Source: a virus. From it: a stretch of 31,050 nt of DNA. Positions 6,770 to 15,073 of the stretch are shown piece after piece. The notes under the pieces are model-generated. The model saw only the letters and a list, made by a program, of their open reading frames with translations, was not told the origin of the DNA and did not search any database. Position 1 is the stretch's first letter; every line of letters begins with the position of its first letter. The position numbers and the translations under genes were made by a program. The stretch covers positions 1 through 31,050 of IMG/VR virus record IMGVR_UViG_3300008050_007157. One strand, 5' to 3'.

Positions 6770-7344
6770 CCGACGCGAACACGATCAAGGCCCTCACCTC
6801 GACCGGCAAAGACGACTGGATGACCCCGCCGGCTGTGCTGCGCGAACTCAACGCGGAGTTTGGGTTCACCCTGGACGCGGCGGCGGCGAAAGAGACGTTC
6901 CCTGGGGTGCCCTGGCTCGGCCCCGGCGGGCTCGTCAAGGACGCCCTGGAGGACATGAGCGCCTGGGCTCGCGGCTTCAACCACAGCCACAAGGTGTACC
7001 CCGGCGCAGCCGTCTTCCTGAATCCGCCCTACTCGCGGGCGGCAGGTCGAGGCAAGGGCGTGAGGGCGTGGCACCGTATGGCGCGGCGCGCGGCGTGGCT
7101 GCTCGATCTCACGGTGGTGGTGTTGTGCCCCCCGCACCCGGGCCGGGGCTGGTTCCACGAGCACGCTGTCTGCGCCGACGAGATCCGCGTCTACAAGAGC
7201 CGGCTCGCCTTCGTGGATCCGGCAACGGGGCTCGCGGTCAAGGGGAACACGCAAGACTCCTGCCTCGTGATCTACCGGGGGCACGTCCCTGTCAGCGGCT
7301 GGCCCGGGGGTCCGCGGTGGTCGTGGATCGACGTGCCGCGATGA
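6766..7344 (+). CDS. dam: Phage DNA N6-adenine methyltransferase (Dam family)
   Basis: This 192-residue protein fits the compact phage Dam family. DDWMTPPAVLRELNAEFGFT (16-35) followed by LDAAA is the family's characteristic N-terminus, and the catalytic NPPY motif is at 86-89 (FLNPPYSRA). Downstream strands TVVVLCPP and the Gly-rich segment fit the methyltransferase fold. It would methylate adenine in phage DNA, for protection from host restriction or for replication control. Related enzymes are generally assigned GATC specificity, which cannot be confirmed here. It starts with GTG, coupled to the preceding gene by GTGA, and ends in an ATGA overlap. No restriction partner is nearby, so it is an orphan enzyme. 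Confidence 0.88.
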   Translation: MTDANTIKALTSTGKDDWMTPPAVLRELNAEFGFTLDAAAAKETFPGVPWLGPGGLVKDALEDMSAWARGFNHSHKVYPGAAVFLNPPYSRAAGRGKGVRAWHRMARRAAWLLDLTVVVLCPPHPGRGWFHEHAVCADEIRVYKSRLAFVDPATGLAVKGNTQDSCLVIYRGHVPVSGWPGGPRWSWIDVPR

Positions 7345-7724
7345 AGCCCCCCGAGATCGAGCGGCTCAGCGCCCGCTTGAGGGCTCGGATCCCAGGGCTC
7401 CAGGTTCAGGTCCATCGGAGCGCCCCTGCTGCGGTCAGGGGGCTTCCGGGATGGCGACCGGGCACGCCCTATCCCGCCATCATTGCGGGGGCCCCAGGGC
7501 TGCGAGGGGCCGTCGTCCTGAGCGATGGGCGCTGGATCGTGGAGGGCGACCGGAGCTACCGGCCCCGCCAGGATGAGGTCGACGCTGCTGCTGCTGCGAT
7601 CGTGGAGGTAATGCGTCATGTCGACAAGGACGTCCCGGTGGTCTCTGTTGGACGAGAGTTCGCCCTCCGGTTGCGCGCTCTTTCGGTGCCTCTCGTGCGG
7701 GATACGGACGAAGGCCCCGACTGA
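7341..7724 (+). CDS. Hypothetical protein
   Basis: This 127-residue protein has no recognised family. Strands around GAVVLSDGRWIVEGD (about 57-71) suggest a small alpha/beta fold, followed by a helix rich in alanine. It starts in an ATGA overlap with the methyltransferase gene. Its last 107 bases overlap the next gene in a different frame, and both readings look protein-like there (this frame reads VPVVSVGREFALRLRALSVP). If the next gene started later, the overlap would shrink. Confidence 0.6.
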   Translation: MKPPEIERLSARLRARIPGLQVQVHRSAPAAVRGLPGWRPGTPYPAIIAGAPGLRGAVVLSDGRWIVEGDRSYRPRQDEVDAAAAAIVEVMRHVDKDVPVVSVGREFALRLRALSVPLVRDTDEGPD

Positions 7725-7905
7725 ACGCTGTCGCCGACGAGGTTGCTTCAACGGCACGAGCGTGGAGCGTTTCGGGTGGCGGTACCTTGAGATCGGACGC
7801 TCCGCTCGACGGGGCATCGAGACGGTCGTGGTGGCCGTCGATCCGTGGGGCGGCTCGCTTCACGTGCGCGAGTTCGCCCGAACGTATTGGGAGGCGATGA
7901 CATGA
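7618..7905 (+). CDS. Zinc-ribbon-like small protein
   Basis: This 95-residue protein has five cysteines: C19, then C24-x2-C27-x10-C38-x4-C43, which fits a rubredoxin-like zinc ribbon. The rest is a beta-rich tail (about 50-80). The ATG at 7618 is preceded by GGAGG with good spacing, which supports this start although it lies 107 bases inside the preceding gene. No precise function is recognised. It is the last substantial gene of the rightward operon before a convergent junction. A 16-codon frame at 7902 overlaps its stop but is too short to call. Confidence 0.6.
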   Translation: MSTRTSRWSLLDESSPSGCALFRCLSCGIRTKAPTERCRRRGCFNGTSVERFGWRYLEIGRSARRGIETVVVAVDPWGGSLHVREFARTYWEAMT

Positions 7906-7980
7906 AGGACCCTCACGGACTCGCCGCAATCCCCTCGGTGCCGCGCTCGTGATGGTGGCGTACTGGCTGTTGTTCGGCTT

Positions 7981-8478
7981 CTAGGCCTTCGGCTTCGCGC
8001 GGCTCTTCCGCTTCCGCTTCCGCTTCGGCTTCGGGGCCTCGGCCGCGATCTCCGAGGCGCGTCGGGCGACGACGTTCTCCAACCTAGCCACGCGACCCGC
8101 GACGATGTCCTGCCGCCAGCGCGCGTGCTTCACCACCGCCTTCGCGATGTAGGCCGCGTCTCGCAGCTTCGGATCGGATCGGCGCTGCGAACAGATCGCC
8201 GCGATGGCGAACCCGATCACAGCCGCGACCGCGTCGGCGGCGGTGTCAGCCGGCTCCGGGAGGACGAGGAGCGGATCCAGCGCGCGGGACAGCCGCAGCC
8301 CGAACTCGCCGGCGTCGATCAACTGGCCGCAGGGGCCGTCGGCCGCGTCCTCGTCCAGATACTCAGCCCATTCGATGGCCGCGGCGGCGGCGATCTCAGC
8401 CGCCTGTTCGACGGCGACGACGGACGCCAGGTAGAGAACCTTCGCGCGCTCAAGGCGCTGTTCGGGCGTCCGGATCAT
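7981..8478 (-). CDS. Hypothetical protein, end of late operon, basic C-terminal tail
   Basis: This 165-residue alanine-rich helical protein ends in a strongly basic tail (KPKRKRKRKSRAKPKA, 150-165) that could bind nucleic acid. A hydrophobic run near 82-96 might be a buried helix rather than a membrane segment. It is coupled to the upstream membrane protein gene by an ATGA overlap and closes the late operon just after the lysis genes. No family is recognised. The convergent rightward operon ends 76 bases away with no obvious terminator between them. Confidence 0.65.
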   Translation of the reverse strand: MIRTPEQRLERAKVLYLASVVAVEQAAEIAAAAAIEWAEYLDEDAADGPCGQLIDAGEFGLRLSRALDPLLVLPEPADTAADAVAAVIGFAIAAICSQRRSDPKLRDAAYIAKAVVKHARWRQDIVAGRVARLENVVARRASEIAAEAPKPKRKRKRKSRAKPKA

Positions 8479-8687
8479 GTCGGCTCCTTCTCGTGGTCGC
8501 GGTAGCTGTACCCAGCGACGCCGAGCCCGCCCATCCCGCCGATGAACTTAAGCAGCAACTCCAGCAGCTGCTTCCCCTCCGCGAACGAGATCCCATCGAA
8601 GGCGACGGCGGCGAGGAGGATGATGGCAGCGGCCAGGGCGCTGCACAGCACCACGAGCATCAACTTGAACCTGGACGAGCTTGCCAC
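8475..8687 (-). CDS. Small membrane protein, possible holin
   Basis: This 70-residue protein has an N-terminal transmembrane segment (about 8-30, LMLVVLCSALAAAIILLAAV) and a second hydrophobic, glycine-rich segment (about 40-61), ending in a charged tail. Two short membrane segments next to an endolysin suggest a class II holin, which would permeabilise the inner membrane and release the amidase. It starts with GTG at 8687, ten bases after the amidase stop. The call depends on context and topology, because holins share little sequence. Confidence 0.55.
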   Translation of the reverse strand: MASSSRFKLMLVVLCSALAAAIILLAAVAFDGISFAEGKQLLELLLKFIGGMGGLGVAGYSYRDHEKEPT

Positions 8688-8696
8688 GCCCCGAGC

Positions 8697-9245
8697 CTAT
8701 GCCAGCAACCCGAGCACGTCCACGATCGACTCGGCGACCGCGTCCGCGAGTTGCCCCCGGCGTTCGAGCAACCGCTCTCGGTCGCCCGGGTTGGTGACGA
8801 ACGCCGACTCAAGGATCACGGTGGGAGCCCGCGTCCGTCGCAGCAGGGGGGCTCCGCGGTCGTTGGCGAGCCTGGGGATGGCCCCACGGTCACGAAGCCC
8901 GAGAGCGGCGGCTACGCGCTCCGACAGCGTCTCCGCGAGCTCCCACCCGATCTGCGAGCCGTTCCAGAAGAGGGCACAGGTCCCCGAGGGTCCTGGCGTC
9001 GAGAAGGCGTTCAGGTGGAGGGACACGATCAGCTCTGGCCCCAGATTGTTCAGGATCCCTGGCAGTTGCTCGTACCCGCTCCCGTCGTCGGGTCGCTCCA
9101 CGACGACCCCCTGGACGCCGGCGGCGCACAGCCTGGAGGCGACGAGGGGGGCGAGGATTGAGTTGTAGGCCCACTCGGTCATGCCTCCACCGGAGGCCCC
9201 CTGCCTTCGGGCGCGGTGCCCAACAACGACTGCGACGGTCTTCAT
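8697..9245 (-). CDS. Endolysin: N-acetylmuramoyl-L-alanine amidase (Amidase_3)
   Basis: This 182-residue protein is a zinc amidase that would cut the bond between muramic acid and the peptide stem at lysis. The Amidase_3 residues are in place: H10 in VVVGH, E24 in MTEWAYN, H77 in SLHLNAF and the catalytic E146 in VILESAFVTNPGDRE. The protein is a bare catalytic domain with no cell-wall-binding module or signal peptide, so it needs a holin for export. The start at 9245 (MKTVAVVVGH) is two bases after the stop of the preceding membrane protein gene; a longer reading would overlap that gene. It lies between two small membrane proteins, forming the lysis cassette. Confidence 0.92.
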   Translation of the reverse strand: MKTVAVVVGHRARRQGASGGGMTEWAYNSILAPLVASRLCAAGVQGVVVERPDDGSGYEQLPGILNNLGPELIVSLHLNAFSTPGPSGTCALFWNGSQIGWELAETLSERVAAALGLRDRGAIPRLANDRGAPLLRRTRAPTVILESAFVTNPGDRERLLERRGQLADAVAESIVDVLGLLA

Positions 9246-9247
9246 GA

Positions 9248-9580
9248 TCACTCTGTAATGCTCTTGACGAACTGGACGAAGGCCCATCCCGCGCCCGTCA
9301 GGATGCCAGTCAGGAAGGCGGGGATCCCCCACTTGATCAGGGTCAGGCGGGCGATGCTCCACAGGCGCGCGTCGAATTCGTTGGCGTAGTTCGTCGCGAT
9401 CGTCTCCATCGAGCGGGCTTCCTCCATGTCCGCGATCCGGCCAGCGTTGCGCTCGGACAGTTGTCGGAGCTCCCGGATCTCGACCGGGAGCGGCTTCTTC
9501 TGTTCGGCGGCGCTGAGACGCTTCGCCGCCTCCAGGACAAGGTCGCGCGTCTCATCGTCCAGTTCATCCGGCGGCGACAT
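9248..9580 (-). CDS. Membrane protein with N-terminal coiled coil (holin- or XhlA-like)
   Basis: This 110-residue protein has a charged helical N-terminal part (about 5-60) with coiled-coil character and one C-terminal transmembrane segment (about 84-105, WGIPAFLTGILTGAGWAFVQ). This layout resembles XhlA-type lysis proteins and other accessory holins. It lies directly upstream of the amidase gene, and its start overlaps the response regulator gene by 17 bases. The Shine-Dalgarno is weak, so coupling is likely. The membrane topology is clear, but the lysis role is inferred from position. Confidence 0.6.
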   Translation of the reverse strand: MSPPDELDDETRDLVLEAAKRLSAAEQKKPLPVEIRELRQLSERNAGRIADMEEARSMETIATNYANEFDARLWSIARLTLIKWGIPAFLTGILTGAGWAFVQFVKSITE

Positions 9581-10013
9581 AGGACAACCCCAGCCGCGCA
9601 GCGATGGCCGCTTCGGTGGCGAGGACCGCCGCGAGGCTTCGTCGCCTCATTCGCTCGCGGTGCTCGTAGCCGACGAGCAGGGCGTTGCCGACCACCTCGG
9701 CGCGCGCTGGCTTGCTAACGACCCCGTCCGCGCCCGCCAGGAGGCACTCGCGCTTGACCGCGTCGTTGCCGTTGCCGGTGTAGACCACGAGGACGACGCT
9801 CGGGGCAATCCTGTGGACGATCTCGACCCCATCCGCGCCGTCGCTGTCGGGCAGCTTGAGATCGAGGACCACGGCATCGAAGTCGATGGTGCCGAGCGCC
9901 TTCACCGCCGCCGCGAGCGACACCGCGGTCGACACGACGTGGGAATCGCGACTCAAGAGGTCGGCCAGGAGGCGCGCTTCTGTCGGCTCGTCTTCGACAA
10001 GAAGGACGCGCAT
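9564..10013 (-). CDS. Stand-alone CheY-like response regulator receiver protein
   Basis: This 149-residue protein is a complete receiver domain (about 1-118). It has the acidic pair E7/D8 in LLVEDEP, phosphoacceptor D51 in AVVLDLKLPD, T79 in VVYTGNG and K101 in VVSKPARAE, all the conserved catalytic positions of the response regulator family. Residues about 118-149 form an extra C-terminal helical tail with no recognised DNA-binding or enzymatic domain. The start at 10013 follows a GGGGA stretch; in-frame upstream codons look less natural. It overlaps the lysis membrane protein gene and sits between the tail-tip and lysis genes, after a 121-base gap. No histidine kinase is in the window, so a host kinase or small phosphodonor would be the partner. 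Confidence 0.9.
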   Translation of the reverse strand: MRVLLVEDEPTEARLLADLLSRDSHVVSTAVSLAAAVKALGTIDFDAVVLDLKLPDSDGADGVEIVHRIAPSVVLVVYTGNGNDAVKRECLLAGADGVVSKPARAEVVGNALLVGYEHRERMRRRSLAAVLATEAAIAARLGLSYVAAG

Positions 10014-10134
10014 TGAATCCCCATCCATACGTTTGCTGGCGGTGTGCCGGCGCGTGTTCTGTTTTAGCCGGTCCCGGTGCCGCCTGGGGCGGGTTTCAAG
10101 CCAGGAGCCCGTAAATCGCCGCACAGCGCGGTTT

Positions 10135-11748
10135 CTAGACGCCCGTCTTCCCGAGGATGCGGATCCCGAGCCCGACGTGCTCCTGTGAGGTCAGTACGAC
10201 CGTCTCCACCAGGGCGACGGCTCCGGAGAGCCCGAGCTCGGCGTCGTTGACCGTGACGACGTCGCCGGGAGTCAGCCAGCCGAACTCCCAGTCGGCTTCG
10301 TAGCGGACGAGGCGACTCAGGATCCCGAAGCGGCGGGTTAGGTGCTGGATCACGAGGTGCGCCGTTGAGGCCTCCACGATGACGTCGGACCGCAGTCGCA
10401 TCTCCCGAACGCGGAGCCGGTCCCCCCTCGCGTAGCGCTGGAAGCTCGCCTCCATCCGAGGGTCCACGACAACGCCGTTCGCCGGGTCCCCTCGCTCGAC
10501 GTCCCACGTGTAGGTCAGGGAGGCGGCGTGGGCGTTCGCGCGGTAGTCCTTGAGGTAGTCGAGCCGGATCTCCTGCGCCAAGTCGTCGCGGTCGCTCTCC
10601 TCGACGGCCCCGACGCGCGACGCACGCTGCTCGTCGGCGTTGATGATCGCGACGGAGTCCTCCGCGACAGCGTCCCAGCGCCACTGCTGGTAGTAGAGCC
10701 CGTCGTGGCTGACCCGGGCCGACACCGGCAGGATGGGCAGGAGGTGTCGTTCGATCCACTCGATAGGGGCCACCCGCTCCGAGTCGCCAGGAACGATGGC
10801 GGCATCGAGCAGGTAGCTCGCAAGCTGCACCTCGAGCGCAGCCATGCGGCCGTAGTCGATGCGCGCGCCCGACCGCTCCATAAGCCAGAGCATGATCTCG
10901 CCGGCCCCGCGCATCGGAACCGACGGATCCCGCGTCGACGGAATCCCCCCCGCACCGAGCGCCTTCGTCCAGCGAAGGTAGTAGGGCACGTTTGAGGTCG
11001 CCGTCAGTGGCGGATCGGTGACGTCGATGGCTGTGCGGAGCGCGCCCGCTTGATTGTTGTCGCGCTCGATCTGAACGGCGACGGTCATCGTGCTGTCGTC
11101 GTCGTCGTTGACGACCAGCACGTTGCCGGGGATGCAGGCGTAGGCCCCGACGACCATCGAGCCATTCCCAACGAACCACGAGTCATGCTGGAGCGCCGGC
11201 GAGCCCCAACCGCTGGGCCCGCCTGGGTATCCGAAGATCACCGGATAGTATTGCCCCAGCACGCGGGGGCTCAGGTTGTCGAACTCGCCGGGGGCCAGGA
11301 CGCGATGGAGCTCGGAGGGGACGCGGCCAGGGGATCGAAGGGGGGCCTCCTCCAGCGTGATCGTGACGGGTTCGTCGGCGTCGCCCCACTCGACCTGACG
11401 CACCTCGCCGTCCAGGAGGAGCACCGGCGGGCTTTGCTCGTTCCAGACCCACAGCTTCGCGGACGCCCCGCCGAGATCGTGCCCCTCGGCGACGCGCGCG
11501 GGCACGTCGACCAACTCCTGAAGGTCCAGCGTCAGCGAGATCGATCGATGGTTCGGGGAGATCGCGAAGAGATCAAGGCCGTCCGTCCAGGAGCCCGAGA
11601 AGCTGAGCCCGTCGCTGTAACGGAAGACGTTGTCGTTGACGTCGGTCACGTCGCGCTCGCTCGTGGAGACGCGGTAGGTCGACCCGCTCCAGAGGAGGTC
11701 GATGAGGAAGTGCGTCGGCGCTTGCCTCAGATCGGAGTCGGACGGCAT
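10135..11748 (-). CDS. Tail-tip/baseplate-hub-like structural protein
   Basis: This 537-residue protein is rich in beta strands and Trp/Tyr, as in tail-tip or hub proteins of siphoviruses. The N-terminal part (1-160) carries repeated strand patterns around YSDGLSFSGSWTDG and VTITLEEAP. The middle contains a helical insertion (about 280-350), and the C-terminal part (430-537) ends in strands around FGWLTPGDVVTVNDAELGLS. It is encoded after the tape measure and a very large adhesin, the position of tail-tip complex genes. No exact family is recognised. The start ATG has GAGGAG upstream and lies just after the stop of the large protein gene. Confidence 0.65.
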   Translation of the reverse strand: MPSDSDLRQAPTHFLIDLLWSGSTYRVSTSERDVTDVNDNVFRYSDGLSFSGSWTDGLDLFAISPNHRSISLTLDLQELVDVPARVAEGHDLGGASAKLWVWNEQSPPVLLLDGEVRQVEWGDADEPVTITLEEAPLRSPGRVPSELHRVLAPGEFDNLSPRVLGQYYPVIFGYPGGPSGWGSPALQHDSWFVGNGSMVVGAYACIPGNVLVVNDDDDSTMTVAVQIERDNNQAGALRTAIDVTDPPLTATSNVPYYLRWTKALGAGGIPSTRDPSVPMRGAGEIMLWLMERSGARIDYGRMAALEVQLASYLLDAAIVPGDSERVAPIEWIERHLLPILPVSARVSHDGLYYQQWRWDAVAEDSVAIINADEQRASRVGAVEESDRDDLAQEIRLDYLKDYRANAHAASLTYTWDVERGDPANGVVVDPRMEASFQRYARGDRLRVREMRLRSDVIVEASTAHLVIQHLTRRFGILSRLVRYEADWEFGWLTPGDVVTVNDAELGLSGAVALVETVVLTSQEHVGLGIRILGKTGV

Positions 11749-11752
11749 GGAC

Positions 11753-14700
11753 TCAGCGCTCCTCGCGGACCGCGATCGTGTTCATGCGCTCCAGTTCGGT
11801 CTTCGCCTCGTCGCCGGTGACGTTGTCGGTTCGTGGATTCGTCTCCAGTCGTCCGTACACCCACTCCCTCCAGTCGGTCAGCGGGTGCGTCGCGTCCGTG
11901 TCCGTGGGGACGCGCGAGAGGTACGTCACGAGGCCCACCGGACCGTCCTGCATCTCGTGGATGCCCTCGACGGTCCGCAGCGTGTCGAACGGGGAGCCGA
12001 TCGCCAGCGCGGTTCCCGTCTGTCCGATCACGTAGTTCGGATCGGGCTGCGAGTCCTGGACGCGGCTGGCGTCGATCGCGGTGTCGCTCCAGGCGATCTC
12101 CACGAGGCGACGGGAGGGCCCCCGCTTGCGGGCACGACGAGTGCCCCCGCGCCGGCGGAAGACCTCCGAATCGAACTCCCGGATGGTACTCCACCCGCTG
12201 TCGTACTCGTGCGCGAAGGCGGCGATGGGTCCGATGAAGACCTGACCGATCCGGTAGTCGTCGTCGGCGGTCTGCTGGATCGGGATCCGCAGCCGCAGGA
12301 ACTGGTAGTCGAGGTTATAGCCGTGGACGATCGCACCGAAGTCCTTGCGGCGGATCTTGCCGGTGCCGAAGGCCTGCGCGCCGAGGGCTCCCGGCATGTT
12401 GTCGTCCGCGAGGACGATCGTCGGCTTCTTCGTGCTGCTGTTGTTCCCGAGCCATGCCCCCTCGGTGTTGCGGGTGATCTTGTGGAGATTCCCCGACTCG
12501 CCCCCGGCCAAGTCGAACGTGTCGCCGACGTGGGCGGTGTGCCAGAACCAGCGCTCACCGGTGGTGCTGACGCCGGCGCGGGGAATGACCGTGCGCCCGC
12601 GCCGGTCGTACGCGAGCGAGGTCCAGTCGTCCGTCGCGTCCAGCGTCACGATGGATTGCCACGCGGCACCGTCCCAACCCTCCACCTCGATCGTTCCGAG
12701 GTTGCTGTTCTGGACGAGTACCAACAGCGAGTGGTTCATCTGGCGCGCCGAGCCGAAGTCGGGATCGAGCTCCCACGGGATCAGCTGCTGCACACCGTCC
12801 CCGAGGTTCCGCCAGCCCCGCCGAGGGGACGGGTTGCTCTGCGGGTGCAGGTTCTCGATCCCGAATTCGTACTTTGGACGGATCTGCCACGTCTCAGCGA
12901 TGAACGAGGGACCGTCCTTCGCCGCGAGTCGCACGTCGTCCTCCAGGAGGCGCGGCCAGACGCTGTAACTGATGGGATGGAGGTCATTGTTGTTCCAGGC
13001 CTCCGCGAGGCGCTGGTCAGGGTCGTCCAGCGCGGCCCATCGGTACGGCCAGAGGTTGTAGCCGAAGAACTCCCAGTCGCTGATCTCGGACCCGACCGCC
13101 GTGGCGATATGCCCGAACTCGACGCGGTTGTCGTTGGCGGTCGCGCCTCCGTTGACCAGCGAGCTTGAGGGCCCCCGGGTCCAGCGACGCACGTGGCCGA
13201 CGTCCGTCGACTCGGCGTAGAACGACAGGACGTCGCCATCGATGCCGTCGCCGTTCAGGATGATCGCGAAGTAGAAGGTGCCCGTCGACAGGTCCAGGCC
13301 CGTGACGTCGGCGATGGTCGCGGCAGCTTCGTCGTCGTAGAGGCGGAAGCCCGTGTCGTCCAGGCGCACCGTCACCGTGTACTGGTACCCGCCGTTGTCC
13401 GCGAGGCGCACCTTGGCGGCGATCTCCTCGGTGGCGAGGTCCCCGTCGCCGGCGTTCAGCTGGACCGCGAACATCACGATCGCTCGCCGGAAGTCCCCCG
13501 CCGCCTCCCGATAGAAGCTCCTGGCGTCGCCCGACGTTGTGATCCGAAGACGCTGGTCGGACTGGATCGCCTCGACGCCCGCGCCCGTCCCGGTCCATCC
13601 GACGTTCTGGGGCTCCTCGATGGAGATCCAGAGCCCTCCCATCTTCCCGTTGTCGTCGCTCTGCGACCACGGGATGAAGGCCGTGTCGGGGAAGTTGGTG
13701 GTGACCGTCGGGACCCCGCCGACCGCCTCGTCCGTCGCGGGGACGGTCATGCTGGAGTACCCGCCCATGAACAGGCAGACGACGGCGCTCTCGCTCTCGG
13801 CGTCGTTGCTGGCGAGGTAGCGGCTGACGAGCAGCGCCCGCCCGCCGACAGAGGTCGCAGCGAAGTCCAGCAGCTGGTTCGTCGTCTTCGCCGGATCGAG
13901 CTCTGCGACGGGGCCACCCCACTGATCCCACGAGTCGCCGCGGTTCAGGGTCCGCAGGAGCCGAGTCGCCGCAGACGCGCCGCCGTCGCTCATCTGCGCG
14001 TAGGCGTACACGATCCCGTCCTCGTCCTCCCACACCGAAACGGTGGGCGTCGTGCCGGCGTTGTCCGCGATCATCACGACAGGGGTCGTGTCCTGGACGT
14101 CTTCGTAGGCCGAGCCGATCCGTGTGGACTGGTACCGCGACGGGGTCGCGCCGTCCTCGTAAACGAACATGAAGCCGCCACCCTTGAGCGCCGTCAGGGA
14201 CATGGCGTCGGGGTTCGCGCTCGCGGTCCACGTCAACGAGATCAGATCGAAGTGGTTCCCGCCGTCGCGACTCGCGTACTGCGCGATCTCGTTGGCCCCG
14301 CCGGTGTCGTACATCACGAACAGCGCGATCTGGTCGCTGCTGTAGGCCGCGCGAACCTGGTGGATGGTCGCGCCCACCGGAAGGTCGCTGCGGAGGACGT
14401 GGACCCCTCCGTAGTTGAAGGCCGAGAAGTCGGGCTCGGCCTTCACCGTGATCAGGTTGCGGCCGTCGTCGTTCACGAGGAAGACGAGCACCTTCCCGTC
14501 GCTCATCTGGGCGAGGGCGGGGCAGGGCTGGTCGTGGGACGTCCCCAGGGGGCTTAGAGCGGCCACGAGCACGCTCCACGCACCCGTGGCCGGGTCGTAC
14601 TGCTGGATCTCGACTCCAGAGGCGGCAGACGCTTTCTGGTGCGCCATGAGCACGGTCTTGTCCGCGAGGCGCAGGACGTCGGGGAGCGAGCCGCCGGTCC

Positions 14701-15064
14701 CGGTGCCCGGGGAGCGAAACAGGGACTTCACCCCGGTCACGACCTGATAGCCGTCGCCGCCCAGCTTCTGGCTCGCCGTGTCCCCGAGCGTCACGTTGCG
14801 GAAGAGGTGCCCACCCTCTTCCAGCCCCGGCCCGCCGCCGCGCAAGGTGTAGACCTCAAGGTGGCCCTTGTCGGATTGCGCGCCGCTGGCTTCCAGGACC
14901 ATCGCGGACTGCTGATCAGGCGCGGGGACCCCGGCGCTTGCTCCCGCTTGCGTGAAATCGGCATCGGTGGAGCCGGCTCCCTGATCGGTGATCGTCTCCT
15001 CGCTGATGCGGTGGTCGTGGGTGGCGAACCCCTGGATCTTGTCGGTGGCGATGACTGCGGACAC
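11753..15064 (-). CDS. Large tail protein with sialidase-like propeller and lectin-like region
   Basis: This is the longest protein in the window, 1103 residues. Residues about 125-500 have the recurrent beta-strand and Asp-box-like pattern of a BNR/sialidase-type propeller, for example SRDGGNHF (265-272) and LNRGDSW (373-379). Residues about 500-690 look like a concanavalin/LamG-type jelly-roll (YTVTVRLDDTGFRLY and GTFYFAIILNGDG). The C-terminal third is beta-rich and ends with a basic patch and a charged helix. It probably forms the tail tip or adhesin that contacts the host envelope, perhaps binding or processing glycans; sialidase catalysis is not shown. It begins with GTG after TAGGAG, in which the tape measure stop is embedded. 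Confidence 0.7.
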   Translation of the reverse strand: MSAVIATDKIQGFATHDHRISEETITDQGAGSTDADFTQAGASAGVPAPDQQSAMVLEASGAQSDKGHLEVYTLRGGGPGLEEGGHLFRNVTLGDTASQKLGGDGYQVVTGVKSLFRSPGTGTGGSLPDVLRLADKTVLMAHQKASAASGVEIQQYDPATGAWSVLVAALSPLGTSHDQPCPALAQMSDGKVLVFLVNDDGRNLITVKAEPDFSAFNYGGVHVLRSDLPVGATIHQVRAAYSSDQIALFVMYDTGGANEIAQYASRDGGNHFDLISLTWTASANPDAMSLTALKGGGFMFVYEDGATPSRYQSTRIGSAYEDVQDTTPVVMIADNAGTTPTVSVWEDEDGIVYAYAQMSDGGASAATRLLRTLNRGDSWDQWGGPVAELDPAKTTNQLLDFAATSVGGRALLVSRYLASNDAESESAVVCLFMGGYSSMTVPATDEAVGGVPTVTTNFPDTAFIPWSQSDDNGKMGGLWISIEEPQNVGWTGTGAGVEAIQSDQRLRITTSGDARSFYREAAGDFRRAIVMFAVQLNAGDGDLATEEIAAKVRLADNGGYQYTVTVRLDDTGFRLYDDEAAATIADVTGLDLSTGTFYFAIILNGDGIDGDVLSFYAESTDVGHVRRWTRGPSSSLVNGGATANDNRVEFGHIATAVGSEISDWEFFGYNLWPYRWAALDDPDQRLAEAWNNNDLHPISYSVWPRLLEDDVRLAAKDGPSFIAETWQIRPKYEFGIENLHPQSNPSPRRGWRNLGDGVQQLIPWELDPDFGSARQMNHSLLVLVQNSNLGTIEVEGWDGAAWQSIVTLDATDDWTSLAYDRRGRTVIPRAGVSTTGERWFWHTAHVGDTFDLAGGESGNLHKITRNTEGAWLGNNSSTKKPTIVLADDNMPGALGAQAFGTGKIRRKDFGAIVHGYNLDYQFLRLRIPIQQTADDDYRIGQVFIGPIAAFAHEYDSGWSTIREFDSEVFRRRGGTRRARKRGPSRRLVEIAWSDTAIDASRVQDSQPDPNYVIGQTGTALAIGSPFDTLRTVEGIHEMQDGPVGLVTYLSRVPTDTDATHPLTDWREWVYGRLETNPRTDNVTGDEAKTELERMNTIAVREER

Positions 15065-15073
15065 GGGAAACTC

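Noticed and set aside
7902-7984. Short frames of 16 and about 10 codons at the convergent junction
   Set aside because: They are too short, lack coding signals beyond an overlap, and no conserved feature can be seen.
10014-10134. Promoter or terminator in the 121-base gap before the response regulator
   Set aside because: Short five-base inverted repeats and a TTGAAA are present, but no correctly spaced -10 or strong stem was found.
11702-14557. Long plus-strand frames of 488 and 454 codons
   Set aside because: Both are antisense shadows of the propeller protein gene, with no motif, no Shine-Dalgarno and biased composition.
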